Source: Diaporthe sp. PMI_573
Taxonomy: Eukaryota > Ascomycota > Sordariomycetes > Diaporthales > Diaporthaceae
Assembly: GCA_021399435.1 (NCBI GenBank)
Contig: JAJTUP010000102.1
Coordinates: 1-64,000 of the forward strand
Reading direction: 5' to 3'
DNA length: 64,000 bases
The position numbers were made by a program, and so were the translations under genes. Under the pieces are notes generated by a model. It was not told the origin of the DNA. It made no database searches and was given only the letters and a program-made list of their open reading frames with translations. Positions within the stretch are counted from its first letter, which is position 1, and every line of letters starts with the position of its first letter. Below are positions 11,050 to 21,553 of the stretch, piece after piece.

Positions 11050-11551
11050 TTTGGTCTGCTCTAGGTAGATTGCAGTGGCTCAGGTACCGGGTCAAAGCTG
11101 GCGATGGGGTCCGCTGGGTTGAGGGCATCAGGAGAAGGTGGAGGGAGCTGTGCGTGACTGCCTGCGACTGTTTTGGAGCTAAATTGGCCCCACTGTCGGC
11201 CAGATCGGTCCCCGCTGATTGGCTGTAGCTCTGTTTAGCATTATGCGCGCGTCTGGGGAATTGGAGCGTTGCCCAGAGGACGAGACCTGGTTTAGATGGT
11301 CTACCATGTACATGCAGGCATTACACCTCTGTAGGCATCCAATACATTAGATGGAGACTTCTCCACTCAAGGTCGCTTTTGTTAGCAAATTGGGCAAAGT
11401 TTAACGGTTGGGATGCCTGCGGAGGTGTATGCCCATTAGACGGGGCGGCTCCAGATAGACTATATTTACCCCCAATCGTCCTGCCACATTATCGCACCAC
11501 AGGCAGTGTGTCCTCTCTTGCGTCATCCGAGCCTTCGACACAACCGCAATC
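11050..11551. promoter_or_regulatory. Divergent intergenic region
   Basis: About 500 bp separate two divergent starts (11049 minus, 11552 plus), so promoter elements for both probably lie here. I could not single out a TATA box or a repeated binding motif with confidence. Confidence 0.3.
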
Positions 11552-13399
11552 ATGGCTCAGAAGGAAAGGAATTTCACCAACCATGTCACATTCATGTTGC
11601 CTGATGCCACTGGCGATGCCAGTGACAACACCAATAGGGGGAACACCGTCGACCAGCTAGACACCTACCTGGAGGCACAACGGACCCGCCAACGACATAT
11701 GCAAGATCTGGCGCTGACACTCCCAATCGACCAGTCATATACGGGACCCCTCCACCGTGTCAGAGTCCTTATTAAGCAATCAGGCCAGGACAACAGTCGT
11801 CTGAAAGTCTGCAATTCGGCGTCCGATCCTATTAACACCGAGCTGGACGCGATCACACGACAAACGATCCTTGGGCAGCATGTTCGTGTGGGACTTCTGG
11901 CGGCCACTCAGGATCACCTGGAGATCAAATGCTCCTTCGCATCAGGAGACGTCGCCTGTGAGGTCTATTTTGACCCTGCATCTGACGACGTCCTTCTTTT
12001 CAACACTGGACAGAGCGTTGTCCGAGTGGGCCAAACCGTGCAGGCCGTTGGTGCGGAATGCCTTCCCCCCGAGGAGCTCAGGCTTCTTTCCCCGGGCCTC
12101 TGGTTCATATCAGTCGACGGTGCTCCTGCTCAGACTGTTGAGATGCTGGTGAGGCCACAACACTATAGTCTCTCCATTGAAGAGGTAGCAGGCCAGTTCA
12201 ACACGAAGAGGGCCGGCGCAAAAATGCTTCCGCCGTCCTCGAAGAGGGTGCAAGCTTTGTCTGGCGCCATGATCGCATCAACAATGGCACAGACTCGCGG
12301 TGACTCTACTACCAGCGGCGAGCCTTCTACACGATCTGAACCGAGCACAACTATTACGAACTCACTCCAACCTCACGAGCTGGCACAGACGGTCGTTGGG
12401 CAGAGAATCGTGATCAAGAATACGGACACGCAAGAGACTGAATACACTCTCGAAAGACTTGGGAATTGGGTATATACCAGGACGCATACACATATGTTTA
12501 CCGCAGTCCTACGCAATGGAGAATCAAGCCCCACTGTCGCCGTCTTGATGCCGAAGCTTTGGGAGCACAGATGGAGAGACTTGCCCAAGCGTGAGCTGTA
12601 CGCCGCCGTTCACACCGCCAACAGCTGGTGGAGGCGGTACGATATGATGGTGAATCTCAAGCACGTCAGTCTGTCTCATAGCCCCCGTGGATGAGCCACC
12701 AGCTGATCTTGTCCAAAGCCTAACCTAGTCTCATGTTTCGGGGCTGATCTCCGCTGCCTATCTCTATACTTCCAGTGGCCTGGTACAATGAACCTTGCTG
12801 CAGCTTGCAAGGATGATCACTACACAGGGGGGCCTCATGACGCGCGTGTCATTCTGGCAGATTGCTCACAGGCTCTCGAATATCTAGCATCTCATGGTAT
12901 TGTACACAACTCAGTCACACCGTGGAGCATCGCGTACAGGCCGGGCGACAGAGCTGGGGCAGTTCTGACAGACTTCGACTGTGCGATGAGGCGATCTGGT
13001 GCTGCCGACACTGGACTCGCTCCTGTCTGTTATGCGGCGCCCGAGACTTTGCAACACAGTGGTAGTGCGAAAAGTGATGTGTGGTCCCTCGGAGTGGTGA
13101 TGTTGTACGCGATGAGACTCACACCCCTGCCTGGGACGCCGAAACACACACGGAGTTTAGGACGGAGTCGATTGGATCGACTGAAGGCTTGGCATGAGAG
13201 AGTGGTTGCAATCCGCTCGACACTCGACACCCCGAATGACGGGGTGGCCGAGATCGTCGGACTCATGCTACTGCCTGAGCAAACTACTCTAACAGGCATT
13301 AATGGCAGGATATCACCCTCGGATCTGGGGCATAAGACAAAAAGGTGGGCTTCGACCGAGATATTCTCATCACTGATTCCACACTCAAAAGAAGTATGA
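11552..13399 (+). CDS. FHA-like plus protein pseudokinase, two exons (597 aa)
   Basis: Exon 1 is 11552-12664 and exon 2 is 12719-13399. The 54-nt intron (GTCAGT...CAAAG) joins in phase to give LKHPNLVSCFGA, a textbook kinase beta-4/5 segment. Residues about 110-210 resemble a forkhead-associated domain (strand-rich, EIKCSFASGDVACEVYFDP). The kinase-like part spans about 270-590: N-lobe VAVLMPK, hinge FQWPGTMNL, then HGIVHNSVTPWSI where active kinases have HRDxxxxN, and DFD in place of DFG. Later CYAAPE and KSDVWSLGVVML are conserved. The catalytic Asp and the Mg-binding Asn are both replaced by Ser, so phosphotransfer is unlikely and a scaffold or allosteric role is expected. FHA domains bind phospho-threonine, which would fit a signalling adaptor. 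The FHA call is weaker than the kinase-fold call. Confidence 0.75.
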
Positions 13400-13482
13400 G
13401 CTGTTATACTGGTCGCAACTAAAGCGGTGTATTGGAATGACAACATAAGCCTTTTTCAAGCAACTTTATTACCAGACAGGGT

Positions 13483-14905
13483 CTAAATACCATCGAAGCC
13501 CCCGCGCCTACCCAGCGTGCTTACTGCCTTGGTGGAACTCCGTCTAGTACAGCTTGTGTTGATGCCGTGTACTCTTTCAGTGTGATTCTGGAGATGTTTC
13601 TTGTGAATCAGCGTCACCTTGCAAATCGGACATACAAAACTGTCATCTGCGTTTTGGGAGTCCAAGTGGACAGTGATGAAATGTTTGCGCAAATGATCTG
13701 AGCGGGAAAACTGACGACAGAGATCGTCAAATCTGGGGTGTGACTGCCCAAGAGTCTCTGCCTTAGCAACACAGAGAAAGCATCTCAGCACCTTGCCGAA
13801 TGCGGCGAGCGTCGCATCTTTGATCTCTTGCATCCGAGCCTCGGGAATCTTCTGCGTATTGATCTCCGTGGCAGGCCTTGTGACCCGGACTAGCATCGGC
13901 ACGATAGGATCTTCCTCGTCGCAATATGCGACAAGCGCCTTGATGGCCTCGGTTCTTCGCCACAGCTGCGCCTCAACATCATTGACAAGGGGGGATGTAA
14001 GAGCGTCGAACATCCTTTACTGGACTGCACCCATCGGCCGCACAGAACGCGGGTTCTTGGAGATCTGGGTGATGTCCTCCCCAGCGATCTGTCGCTCAAC
14101 GTCTTCGACCCCTTGTGTCTTGCTCCACTCGTCGCGTATCTTGGCAAGCTTCGACTTCCGCATCCTTGTCCAAAGTGCCTTGCGCTTCAAGCCAAGAGCT
14201 CTTCTCTGAGCCGATTTCGGAAGGGCTGCTTTCCATTCTTTATCCACGCGCTGGTACCTTGGGTGCTTCTTGAGCTCTTCAGCCTGTTGTAGCGTCAGAT
14301 CAATCGGTCGGCGGTGGCTCACGGAATGCCCAAGACTCGTGGCCTGTTCGAGAAGGGCCTGTTGTGGTTCTCGATCCCGGTGAATGGCCCACAAGTCGGC
14401 GCAGACATTGCGTTCGAGGTAGTGTTTTTGGAAAGTGTTAGAGTTTGGGGCATGGTCCATAACTAGATCGCGCAAAGCGCTGCTAATGTTCACTGTCTTG
14501 TGTCAGAGATGGGGCTGGAAGCGGATGTGGCTTTGGCCGCGGCAAATACATGAGGCATACCGTTCCTGTCCAAGCTGTTTCCTGCCATATAGCGGAGGTT
14601 GTAGGCCATGGTGCGATGCTCGAAACCTGACAGCATGCCCATGGTGGATATCCATTTGCTCATCATACCCTGTGAGAGACGTTCCTCACCCATACGATAT
14701 CCCGAGGCAGTTTTCACGGGCTTCCGAAAAATGTATTTGTTGAGAATATCTGACCGGAAAGCAAGATATATCTCATTTTCACCCTGGTGAATACGCGTTT
14801 GGCCGAGTTCCTGTGGATTCTTATTGAGACTTGACGATTCGAAAGCCTTGTATCGGAAGATGATAGCGAGTAAGAATACATGAGGACTGAGGAGCAAACT
14901 TGGGG
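13483..14905 (-). pseudogene. DUF3435 / C2H2 finger gene, 5'-truncated with in-frame stop
   Basis: The frame from about 14905 carries the second half of a DUF3435 domain: GFEHRTMAYNLRYMAGN, an intron (about 14488-14552) with phase match, then FQKHYLERNV. This is followed by two C2H2 fingers, CRQFSRSDHLRKHFITVH and CPICKVTLIHKKHLQNH. DUF3435 includes the tyrosine-recombinase-like captains of Starship elements, and also C2H2-bearing relatives of unknown role; this copy belongs with the latter. The N-terminal half is missing: upstream of about 14905 the sequence becomes a different plus-strand gene. A TAA at 14017-14019 interrupts the frame just before a continuous extension (ATG 14013) that carries the zinc fingers. 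Both lesions point to a dead copy. Confidence 0.7.
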
Positions 14906-16576
14906 GCCAAAAGAGCACAACTATTAGATCTTTACATTCAGTGGATATATTCAGACGAGAACGAAGAGCCGGACTCTTCAAATACAACACAAATCTATAC
15001 GACAGAAGGCAACGCACATGAAAATCAGGCATCACAGGGACAGAATAGGATTCTATCACCACCTATCAATACTGTGGGTACCAATCGTCAAGCACTGACT
15101 CAATTCAATCATGGTGCAGACCAGCAAGAAGAGGCTCGCGGCAGAGTCCCACAGCGAATTGAATACCAACAACATTACCAGAATAACTTAGACGGTGAGG
15201 GTACGGATACATCAGACACAATCTTAATGCTAGAGCGCCAGCGAATGGGGTTCGGGAACAATGAACAGCCCACGAGAAACCCTACCGGACAGAATATACT
15301 GCCAGATACAGTTCCCGTCAACGAGGAGGTTTACAATGACCTGGTCATGAGAGACCCTAGTCCACCACGTCATCAACCTGGACAGAATTTTCTACCAAAT
15401 ACGATTCCGGTCGGAGAGGTGGTTTACAATGAGCACACCATGAGAGACCCTAGTCCACCACGTCACCAACACCAGGTAGCCGGGCAGAATTTACCAATGA
15501 ACCAGACAGGTCCACTCCCATACCTGCTACAGAATCAGGCAGTCCAAGGCCAGAATATACCACAGTATCAGGCTGCTCCGGTCCATCAAGCTGCTCCAGT
15601 CCAAGGCCAGAACCTGCCACAGTATCAGGCTGCTCCAGTCCATCAAGCTGCTCCGGTCCATCAAGCTGCTCCAGTCGAAGGCCAAAACCTGCCACAGATT
15701 CACACAGTCCAAGGCCAAAACCTGCCACAGAATCAGGCAGTTCCGGCTCAAGCCAAGAGCCCTCCCAAAGCCGCCGGATATGCTGAAGATAATTATGACG
15801 AGACCGAAAGAGTCCCAGACATTGAAAATTATAGAATAGTCAACGGGTATATTAGAATAAAGATCTGGGACCCGCAGCTCTGTCGTGAAGCAGAAGCTCG
15901 TGTCGAAGGGAGTATAGGCAAAATGTTCTTCATGGTCTCTTTTGACCCTATTCCACGAGAGACTGGCCGCCCTCGAAGGTGCTTTGCCCTACCGAACCTT
16001 CCCATCGATCCTGACATAATACCGGAATTGAAGCGAGGCACCGCAAAAGATTTAAAAGATCATAAGGGAAGACTGGTTCCACAGAACGCCGGATACGCAC
16101 AAACGCACATGGAGGAGCCCCAACAAAACCAATGGAGATGGCATAGTTTCCATGGGGACTTTGAGAATGTTAAAGGCGACCCTTCAGAACCAACATGGTT
16201 CGGCTTTACGGCATGCCAGGCCCGTTACAAGAAGAACACCTCTGCTATGTTCCTCAGGACATGGGCGTGGGCAGGCCAGCTTCCTCCCCGAGCGCCAAGA
16301 AAGGCAGATGAGCGCGCAAAGTTCCAATATGTTGGATATCAACTCAAGGATGAAGCATCAGTGACGATGTGGCAACGAGCACGCAGCGAGACACCAGTCT
16401 TTAGCAGGGAAGCGACTCTTGTATCTCCGTCACCGGCTCCGGTAAAGACCGCGGTGAAAAGTACTGGTGTTAAGCGGGAACCCAAATCCGTCTCGTTTAA
16501 AACGGATCCACCAAGACCCAATGGCCGTTTCCCGGTGCGTACTCAGGCCGAGCAGGATGAGGAGAGTGATCTTTGA
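14900..16576 (+). CDS. Gln/Pro-repeat protein, 5' end probably lost
   Basis: A long open frame encodes about 550 residues. The first residues include LLDLYIQWIYS, which resembles the end of fungal BTB/POZ domains, but no ATG precedes it and the DUF3435 relic lies immediately upstream. The true N-terminus therefore seems to have been removed at that junction. The first in-frame ATG is near 15229. Residues about 100-300 are Gln/Asn/Pro-rich with short internal repeats. The C-terminal 280 residues are less repetitive (IRIKIWDPQLCREAEARVEG, later WFGFTACQARYKKNTSAMF) and look globular, with no family recognised. The tail is basic and Ser/Pro-rich. It may be translated from the internal ATG or be a pseudogene; the very long open frame argues for recent or continuing constraint. 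Confidence 0.5.
   Translation: MGAKRAQLLDLYIQWIYSDENEEPDSSNTTQIYTTEGNAHENQASQGQNRILSPPINTVGTNRQALTQFNHGADQQEEARGRVPQRIEYQQHYQNNLDGEGTDTSDTILMLERQRMGFGNNEQPTRNPTGQNILPDTVPVNEEVYNDLVMRDPSPPRHQPGQNFLPNTIPVGEVVYNEHTMRDPSPPRHQHQVAGQNLPMNQTGPLPYLLQNQAVQGQNIPQYQAAPVHQAAPVQGQNLPQYQAAPVHQAAPVHQAAPVEGQNLPQIHTVQGQNLPQNQAVPAQAKSPPKAAGYAEDNYDETERVPDIENYRIVNGYIRIKIWDPQLCREAEARVEGSIGKMFFMVSFDPIPRETGRPRRCFALPNLPIDPDIIPELKRGTAKDLKDHKGRLVPQNAGYAQTHMEEPQQNQWRWHSFHGDFENVKGDPSEPTWFGFTACQARYKKNTSAMFLRTWAWAGQLPPRAPRKADERAKFQYVGYQLKDEASVTMWQRARSETPVFSREATLVSPSPAPVKTAVKSTGVKREPKSVSFKTDPPRPNGRFPVRTQAEQDEESDL
15535..15745 (+). repeat. In-frame Gln-Ala-Ala-Pro-Val repeats
   Basis: Within the Gln/Pro-rich gene, units of the type GQNLPQYQ and AAPVHQ recur at least six times over about 210 bp, with strong nucleotide similarity between units. 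The copies keep frame, as expected for a coding minisatellite that expands and contracts by slippage or unequal exchange. Confidence 0.75.
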
Positions 16577-17280
16577 CCGACGGGCGACAAGGAACAAGAT
16601 TTGATGGGCTTCTGCTGGCAGAAGTTTGGGATTAGGATGGTAACTGCGTGAAGTTGCCTTTAAGCTGTGTGGTTTAATTTGCGTATAATTCGTGGTCAGT
16701 TCCCTATATGTACAGTTATGAAAACATCCTCACTCACGAATTGAAAATGCCCTACAAGTGCTTGTCTAATTCATGGAATGCACTGAATTCCATAAATGAA
16801 TATGCCGGACTGCCGAGAGCATAATGGAAGTGGTTTTGTCTTGACCGTGACCAACTCCAGATCGAGGCATGGAACCCGCACCCAAACACCTTAATGCCCT
16901 TGCTCACCCTGTGGTTCCTTAACACCTTTGTCTGCGCCATCGTGTAGACCCTCCCCCTTATGCTAAACGACATCAAGGTTATGTCTAGCATCTGCTAACT
17001 ATATGTATATAGTTAGCAGAAGCAATATATATATTGGCACAAGTAATTTCGAAGGATTTTATCTAACTTGTGGACGAAAATGAGGATATCGAGATCTGTC
17101 TAATAACGGCGGTGGAGATTGATGAAGTACGAACGGAGCGGTGGATCGAAGCAGTTTGTAAACGCAAGAATCTACTCATTTATTCTTAGAGCGGTCGCAC
17201 CAATATATATCCCGCAGCTTATGTTGCCCTACCACTGCTTCTCGCATTCCCCCTCGTATCATCCTGTCTTGTCTCCTCTA
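16577..17280. other. Convergent intergenic region with perfect palindrome
   Basis: This lies between the 3' ends of the Gln/Pro-repeat gene (plus) and the Est1-type gene (minus). No gene is supported; the only notable structure is the palindrome at 16991-17020, listed separately. Confidence 0.5.
16991..17020. repeat. 30-bp palindrome, 14-bp perfect arms
   Basis: The left arm TCTGCTAACTATAT and its exact reverse complement flank a two-base GT loop. It sits between two convergent 3' ends, so it could form a hairpin in either transcript or mark the tip of a lost inverted-repeat element. Confidence 0.85.
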
Positions 17281-19990
17281 TCAACCGAAGATATATCGCG
17301 AAATTACAGAACCCAGAGCTACCTGGGCCGCTTGAGTGCCTTCCTCGCAACTTTCGTCACTGACGTGTGTCCAGTCGTCCTCGTCCTCGTCCTCGTCCTC
17401 GCCATCACTGTTCGCCGGAGAGATGCAGCGTTTGATATCCTCGGTATCGTTCTCCGCTACAGCCTTCTCCCTGACAACTGTAGCCGAGTCTGTAGTGGCC
17501 TTGGCATCGTCTTCCTCCTTAATCTGTCTCTTCTTCTCTTCCCTTGCCCTTCGGTTCCGCTCCTCCATTTTGGCAACGTGGGAGGAAGGATCCACATAAA
17601 CAACCCTGGCGCAGCCGTCGAGCTCAATAATCTCTGGCATCTTCAAAGTGAGGTAAGGCTCCGGGGGCGGGGCTCCAAGCTCGCTGATCCAATAGCAGCC
17701 GCTCTTATCGGTGTGTAAGTCAAAGAAGACCTTGATCAGCTGGGAAGCCAGGCATAATAGTTGCCTTGACCGGTTTTTATACGTATCGGCGTCCTGGACA
17801 TAGTCTTGGCGAACCTGTCTCTCGCCGAAGTTGTATTTAGAGTTCTTGAACCAGCCTGCAGGGAAGAGAGGGGGATCTTCTCCCTGGAGTCCCTCTTGTA
17901 GCTCTTTGTTTTCACTCTCCTTTTGCTCGTCTACCCGTTGCATATCCATATTCTTCCTCTCGGACTCCTCTGTCTCAGAGTCCAGCAGGTCCTCTTGTGC
18001 TTGGTCCACAGCTTGCCCCTCGGCGGCTTGCTCGGCCGCTACGGTATTAGGCAGGCTGGCCTCCCTAGCAAAAAAGTGTCCCCGGAGCAGTTCATCTTCC
18101 GGTAGCGGGTTGGTATATGTCCGCTCTGCGCATATTGTCTTGTCCCTCCCGTGTGCGGCGTCACTGGTCGTTGCTTCAGTTGTGGTCCTGGACTCTTGGG
18201 CGTCGAGGTACTTTTTGATGTGATCAGTAGCACTAAGCCCGTACTTGCCCAGCTTCTCCTTCTGGTTAAGCGGTGAACACAAATTGAGGAGTTCCGATTG
18301 AGACGTGCTCTGCAAGGCACGCCAGCCTCGGGCCTCGTCTTCGCGTAAAAGCATATTGAGGAAAGGCGCCAGCATCTCCGCGTGGAATGCACCACTGAAC
18401 CATTCTTTTAAGTTATGCCGCCACTTCAGAGAGCGCATAAAGACCAGGATTACATAAATAAATCCCCAGACCCTTAAGTCGCGTGTGTCTGCCACCTCCA
18501 AGAGGTAAGGGACCATGGTATGAATCATTGCGATCGTCGCCTCATGGATATCCCTGGCGTTAGACATTCTGGCGGAAAGATCGGCGCGGTCCATATGCGT
18601 CACAAGACTAGGAGCCCACGCCGCCATCATTGGGCTCCATCTTCCAGGGGCAGGGGGGATTCCTAGAAGCAAATGGCAAAGCAAAAGGCCGAGCTGGGCG
18701 CTGTAAACAGTTAGTCAGAGCTGGAAGTAACCCAACCCATGGTGTCAACACATACCTGGGATGTATTCTATATATCTCGTCTTGTTCACCGCAGGCGGGT
18801 CTACTGAGCTTCTTTAGTGCTGCGTAGACGGCCTGAAGATGGTCTTTCTTGCTGGTTTTATAGCCATATGTACTAAGAAATTTGGGATCCAGAGAAGCAA
18901 GTATTAGGTTTGTAACGGCGGTAAGGAAATGGTCCTTGTCGGTTAAGGGGACGCTGGCTGGCTTTCCGGCTTCCTCCTTATTCCGGGCCATAATCGGGTT
19001 GATCAAGGGAAATAGAGAATCCCACACAGCAAAGAAGGGGGTCTTAACGACGAGGGACTTGGTGAAGTAGAAGAACTGGAGCACAGTGGCCTCAAAATCC
19101 GCGTCAGACTGGGGCGGAGTTGACTGGGGCTTCGCTAGAATGGCTAGATGGTGGTAAACGCGGCCAATTGTGGGGTCATCGTCTAGAACACGACTGTACT
19201 CCTCATGGCAGATGTACTTCCAACGCTCCTTGATGTCCGATTCCTCACAAACGGCCCAACTATGCAATAGGTATTAGTCCCTGTTATCTATTGTCATCGA
19301 GTAGACCTTCAGGGGCAGCGCCCTTACGTACCTATATCGGGCCACATCTGCTTTACTCTCGACCCAGCTAGAACGAAATTGCGGGACAGTCTCATCTAGC
19401 AAAGCTAGAATGCTATGTGCCTCGAAGGTAAAAGTCGCCATAAATTCTCTGCTCCTAGGCAGTCGATGGCGTAGGACCTCGAGAAAGGTAAATATGCCGT
19501 GCTTCCACATTCTCGCAGGCATAGAGTACTTCTCTGCGAGCTCCCGGAGTGCTGGTGACGCGCTTGGGTGCTGCGACGCCAAGAAAAAATCGTAGTACTC
19601 TTGCAATAACGTGCGGTGGAGCATAATGAGGGCAGTGTACTGTCCTTGGTTGAGGTCCGATAGATGGTGTGTCGGGGAGCTGTCCAACAGATCGCGTGTC
19701 GGGGAGTCTAGGCCGCTGTCCGTTTCTATGCATTTGGATTCGATTAGGACCAATCCGGCATAGATACCTTTCACTTCGGCTACCAGAAGCTCCAGAGAAA
19801 CTCGACGGGTATCGGGCTCTTTGAGCATCGGGCTGGGAAGGTCTTCATTGTCAAGTTCGAGAGTCTGTTCGTCCAAAGCGGCGGCAATGACGTGGTTGTT
19901 TCCTGGGCTGTTGGCTGTGTCTATCTCATCCGCGTTATTCGCTTTGGTGATCTCCTTATGGCCTTTACTGTGCCCGGTATCGTTCTCCAA
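17281..19990 (-). CDS. Est1-type DNA/RNA-binding domain protein, three exons (860 aa)
   Basis: Exons are 19990-19332, 19259-18756 and 18700-17281; introns of 72 and 55 nt have clean GT/AG ends, CTAAY branch sites and matching phases. The N-terminal third is helical with SLELLVAEVKGIYAGLVLIE and an ARYSWAV junction. It continues into IGRVYHHLAILAKP and LQFFYFTKSLVVKTPFFAV, the strongest match to the Est1-type TPR/DNA-RNA-binding domain shared by Est1, SMG6 and SMG7. A later LPEDELLRGHFF segment also occurs in that family. The C-terminus ends in an Asp/Glu run. Canonical members act in telomerase recruitment or nonsense-mediated decay. Filamentous ascomycetes carry divergent accessory paralogues whose roles are unknown, and this looks like one of those. 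A truncated paralogue lies at 5688-7270. Confidence 0.75.
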
Positions 19991-20530
19991 GGGGCTTCTA
20001 ATCTCGTGTCAGCCCAGTGCGTGTCGGGTTGATCGTTTTCATGTTGACTTACCCGACAGGATCAGGACTGGCACTTAACTCGATGGAAGGATCAAGACGC
20101 GGCGAGACCGGGACCACAGGGACATGGGCTGGAACGTCACCCATAGTGGCTCTGGAAAAGGAGCTTGCTAGACAAGTGACGAAGCTCCTAAGCCTAGCTG
20201 AGCTCAAAATAAAGTGGAGCTCGACGAGTGGGATGGGGAGAGCGACTAGACAGGCGGGAGAAAAGCAAGCAAAAGGATTGAATAGAAGATGAGGAGCACC
20301 ATACGAGGAGCGCGCAGGGACGGTGGCATTGACCATAATATATGTTTCCTTGACTTGTTGTGGCCGCGACGCCCGCGCAAGTGGCTGCCTGGGGAGAAAG
20401 CCGGATATTCATCTGGAAGGGCCCATGCAGAAACCGGGCAACCAGCTGCGTGAGACTAGCCAGCTCTGTCCAGATAGTGGTTACCACCTAGGCAGAGAAG
20501 GCGGACAGGCAGGATTCCCTTTTTACACAG
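19991..20530. other. Intergenic, nothing recognised
   Basis: This is the upstream region of the Est1-type gene. The short frames on both strands lack motifs. Promoter elements are expected but I could not identify one. Confidence 0.35.
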
Positions 20531-20549
20531 TTAAGTCACGGACAAAGCG

Positions 20550-20820
20550 GACCATAAATCAAGGCGGACACTTTGTTCTAGGATGACAATCCCACGCAAC
20601 GAGAGGCAGGCTTCTCGGGGCGGCCGACGCAGGTGAGAGAGGGCTAGTCGACACGAAGCATACAAAATGATAGTCCACTTTGTCTCAAGGCGTTTTGACG
20701 CTGTTGGTGGTCTTGTGTGGGCCATTGCTTGCACGGCTTTGTCTACTCTGTTCTGGTCGAGCATCTTGCCACAGAAGGATCCCGGCGGCATAGACTCATT
20801 GCAGATGGACACAGCGTCAC
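20550..20820 (-). pseudogene. Relic of a second ubiquitin C-terminal hydrolase gene
   Basis: The minus strand encodes VDYHFVCFV, the catalytic-His motif of UCH proteases, with flanking DNA clearly similar to the intact UCH gene around 27515-27560. Upstream residues in a neighbouring frame (AVQ...TASKRLETK) line up with the segment before that motif in the intact protein, so at least one frameshift is present, together with a stop. The catalytic-Cys half is not detectable. It is a short decayed fragment with no coding capacity as UCH. Confidence 0.6.
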
Positions 20821-21272
20821 GACGCTCTCTTGATCATCTGTCCACGAGCACCAACCCACGACATCCCTCACACCTGCCGACTCAGCAATACAGGGCACCC
20901 TGGCAAGGCTAGTTGACTTCAGCGCCAGGCCCAGGTACCTGCAGGGCATTCCCTGAAAGAAGATTGGTTTGTGACTTTTGAAGCGTTGGTAAAGGGATCC
21001 CTACCCTATCTTGTCAGTTGGTAGCAACATCAAGCACTTTGCCGCAGAAGGATCTAATGGAGGATGCATTTAAATTTCAGCCTTGACCAGTCCTCACGAT
21101 TCAGCCTAGGGGATGGATTCAAAGACTGGGTGGATGGGAGAGTTGCGATGGGCTGCCCAGGCATTAGTCTAGGTTTTCATGGCAGCACGACATTAGCGCT
21201 ACTAGTACAGTGTACCAATGAGTCTACAAGCAGTACGACACGGAACCACGGCCTCTCTTCTCGTCACACCAG

Positions 21273-21330
21273 CGTCGAACACACCTTTACACTGTGTGCC
21301 GATATGGGCTGCACTCTGAGTCCGTATGTA
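21273..21330 (+). pseudogene. Relic of the ankyrin gene's 5' end
   Basis: About 45-50 bp, including the start codon and the MGCTLS N-terminus, closely match the sequence around the start of the ankyrin gene at 25316-25365. The similarity extends upstream of the ATG into the 5' leader and fades soon after. No ankyrin-repeat coding sequence follows. It is probably the remnant of a duplicated copy. Confidence 0.5.
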
Positions 21331-21553
21331 TGGATGTGGTTGAAAGCCTCTACGTCTCCCCGCCCATAGCTTCATTTTCTTTGCAGTCGGGATGGCCCAT
21401 CTGTCTTCGTGGCGCAGTAAGCTGCCGTTTCCACCTGGTCCTTGGTAAGGACCAGGTCCGTCTCGCTCACACGTCGTGGTTGGTCAAGAACATCTTGAAA
21501 GTCAGATTTAGGAGTAAACAACCTATCAATTGATTTCCGATGTGGTAGTCACC

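Noticed and set aside
13483..14905. DUF3435 gene as an active Starship captain
   Set aside because: It lacks the N-terminal half, has an in-frame stop, and carries C-terminal C2H2 fingers; no element boundary or cargo arrangement was seen.
15535..15745. Repeats as a ribosomal-peptide (dikaritin-type) precursor near the UstYa-like gene
   Set aside because: There is no signal peptide and there are no Lys-Arg cleavage sites between repeats. The repeats sit inside a long cytosolic-type protein 6 kb away.
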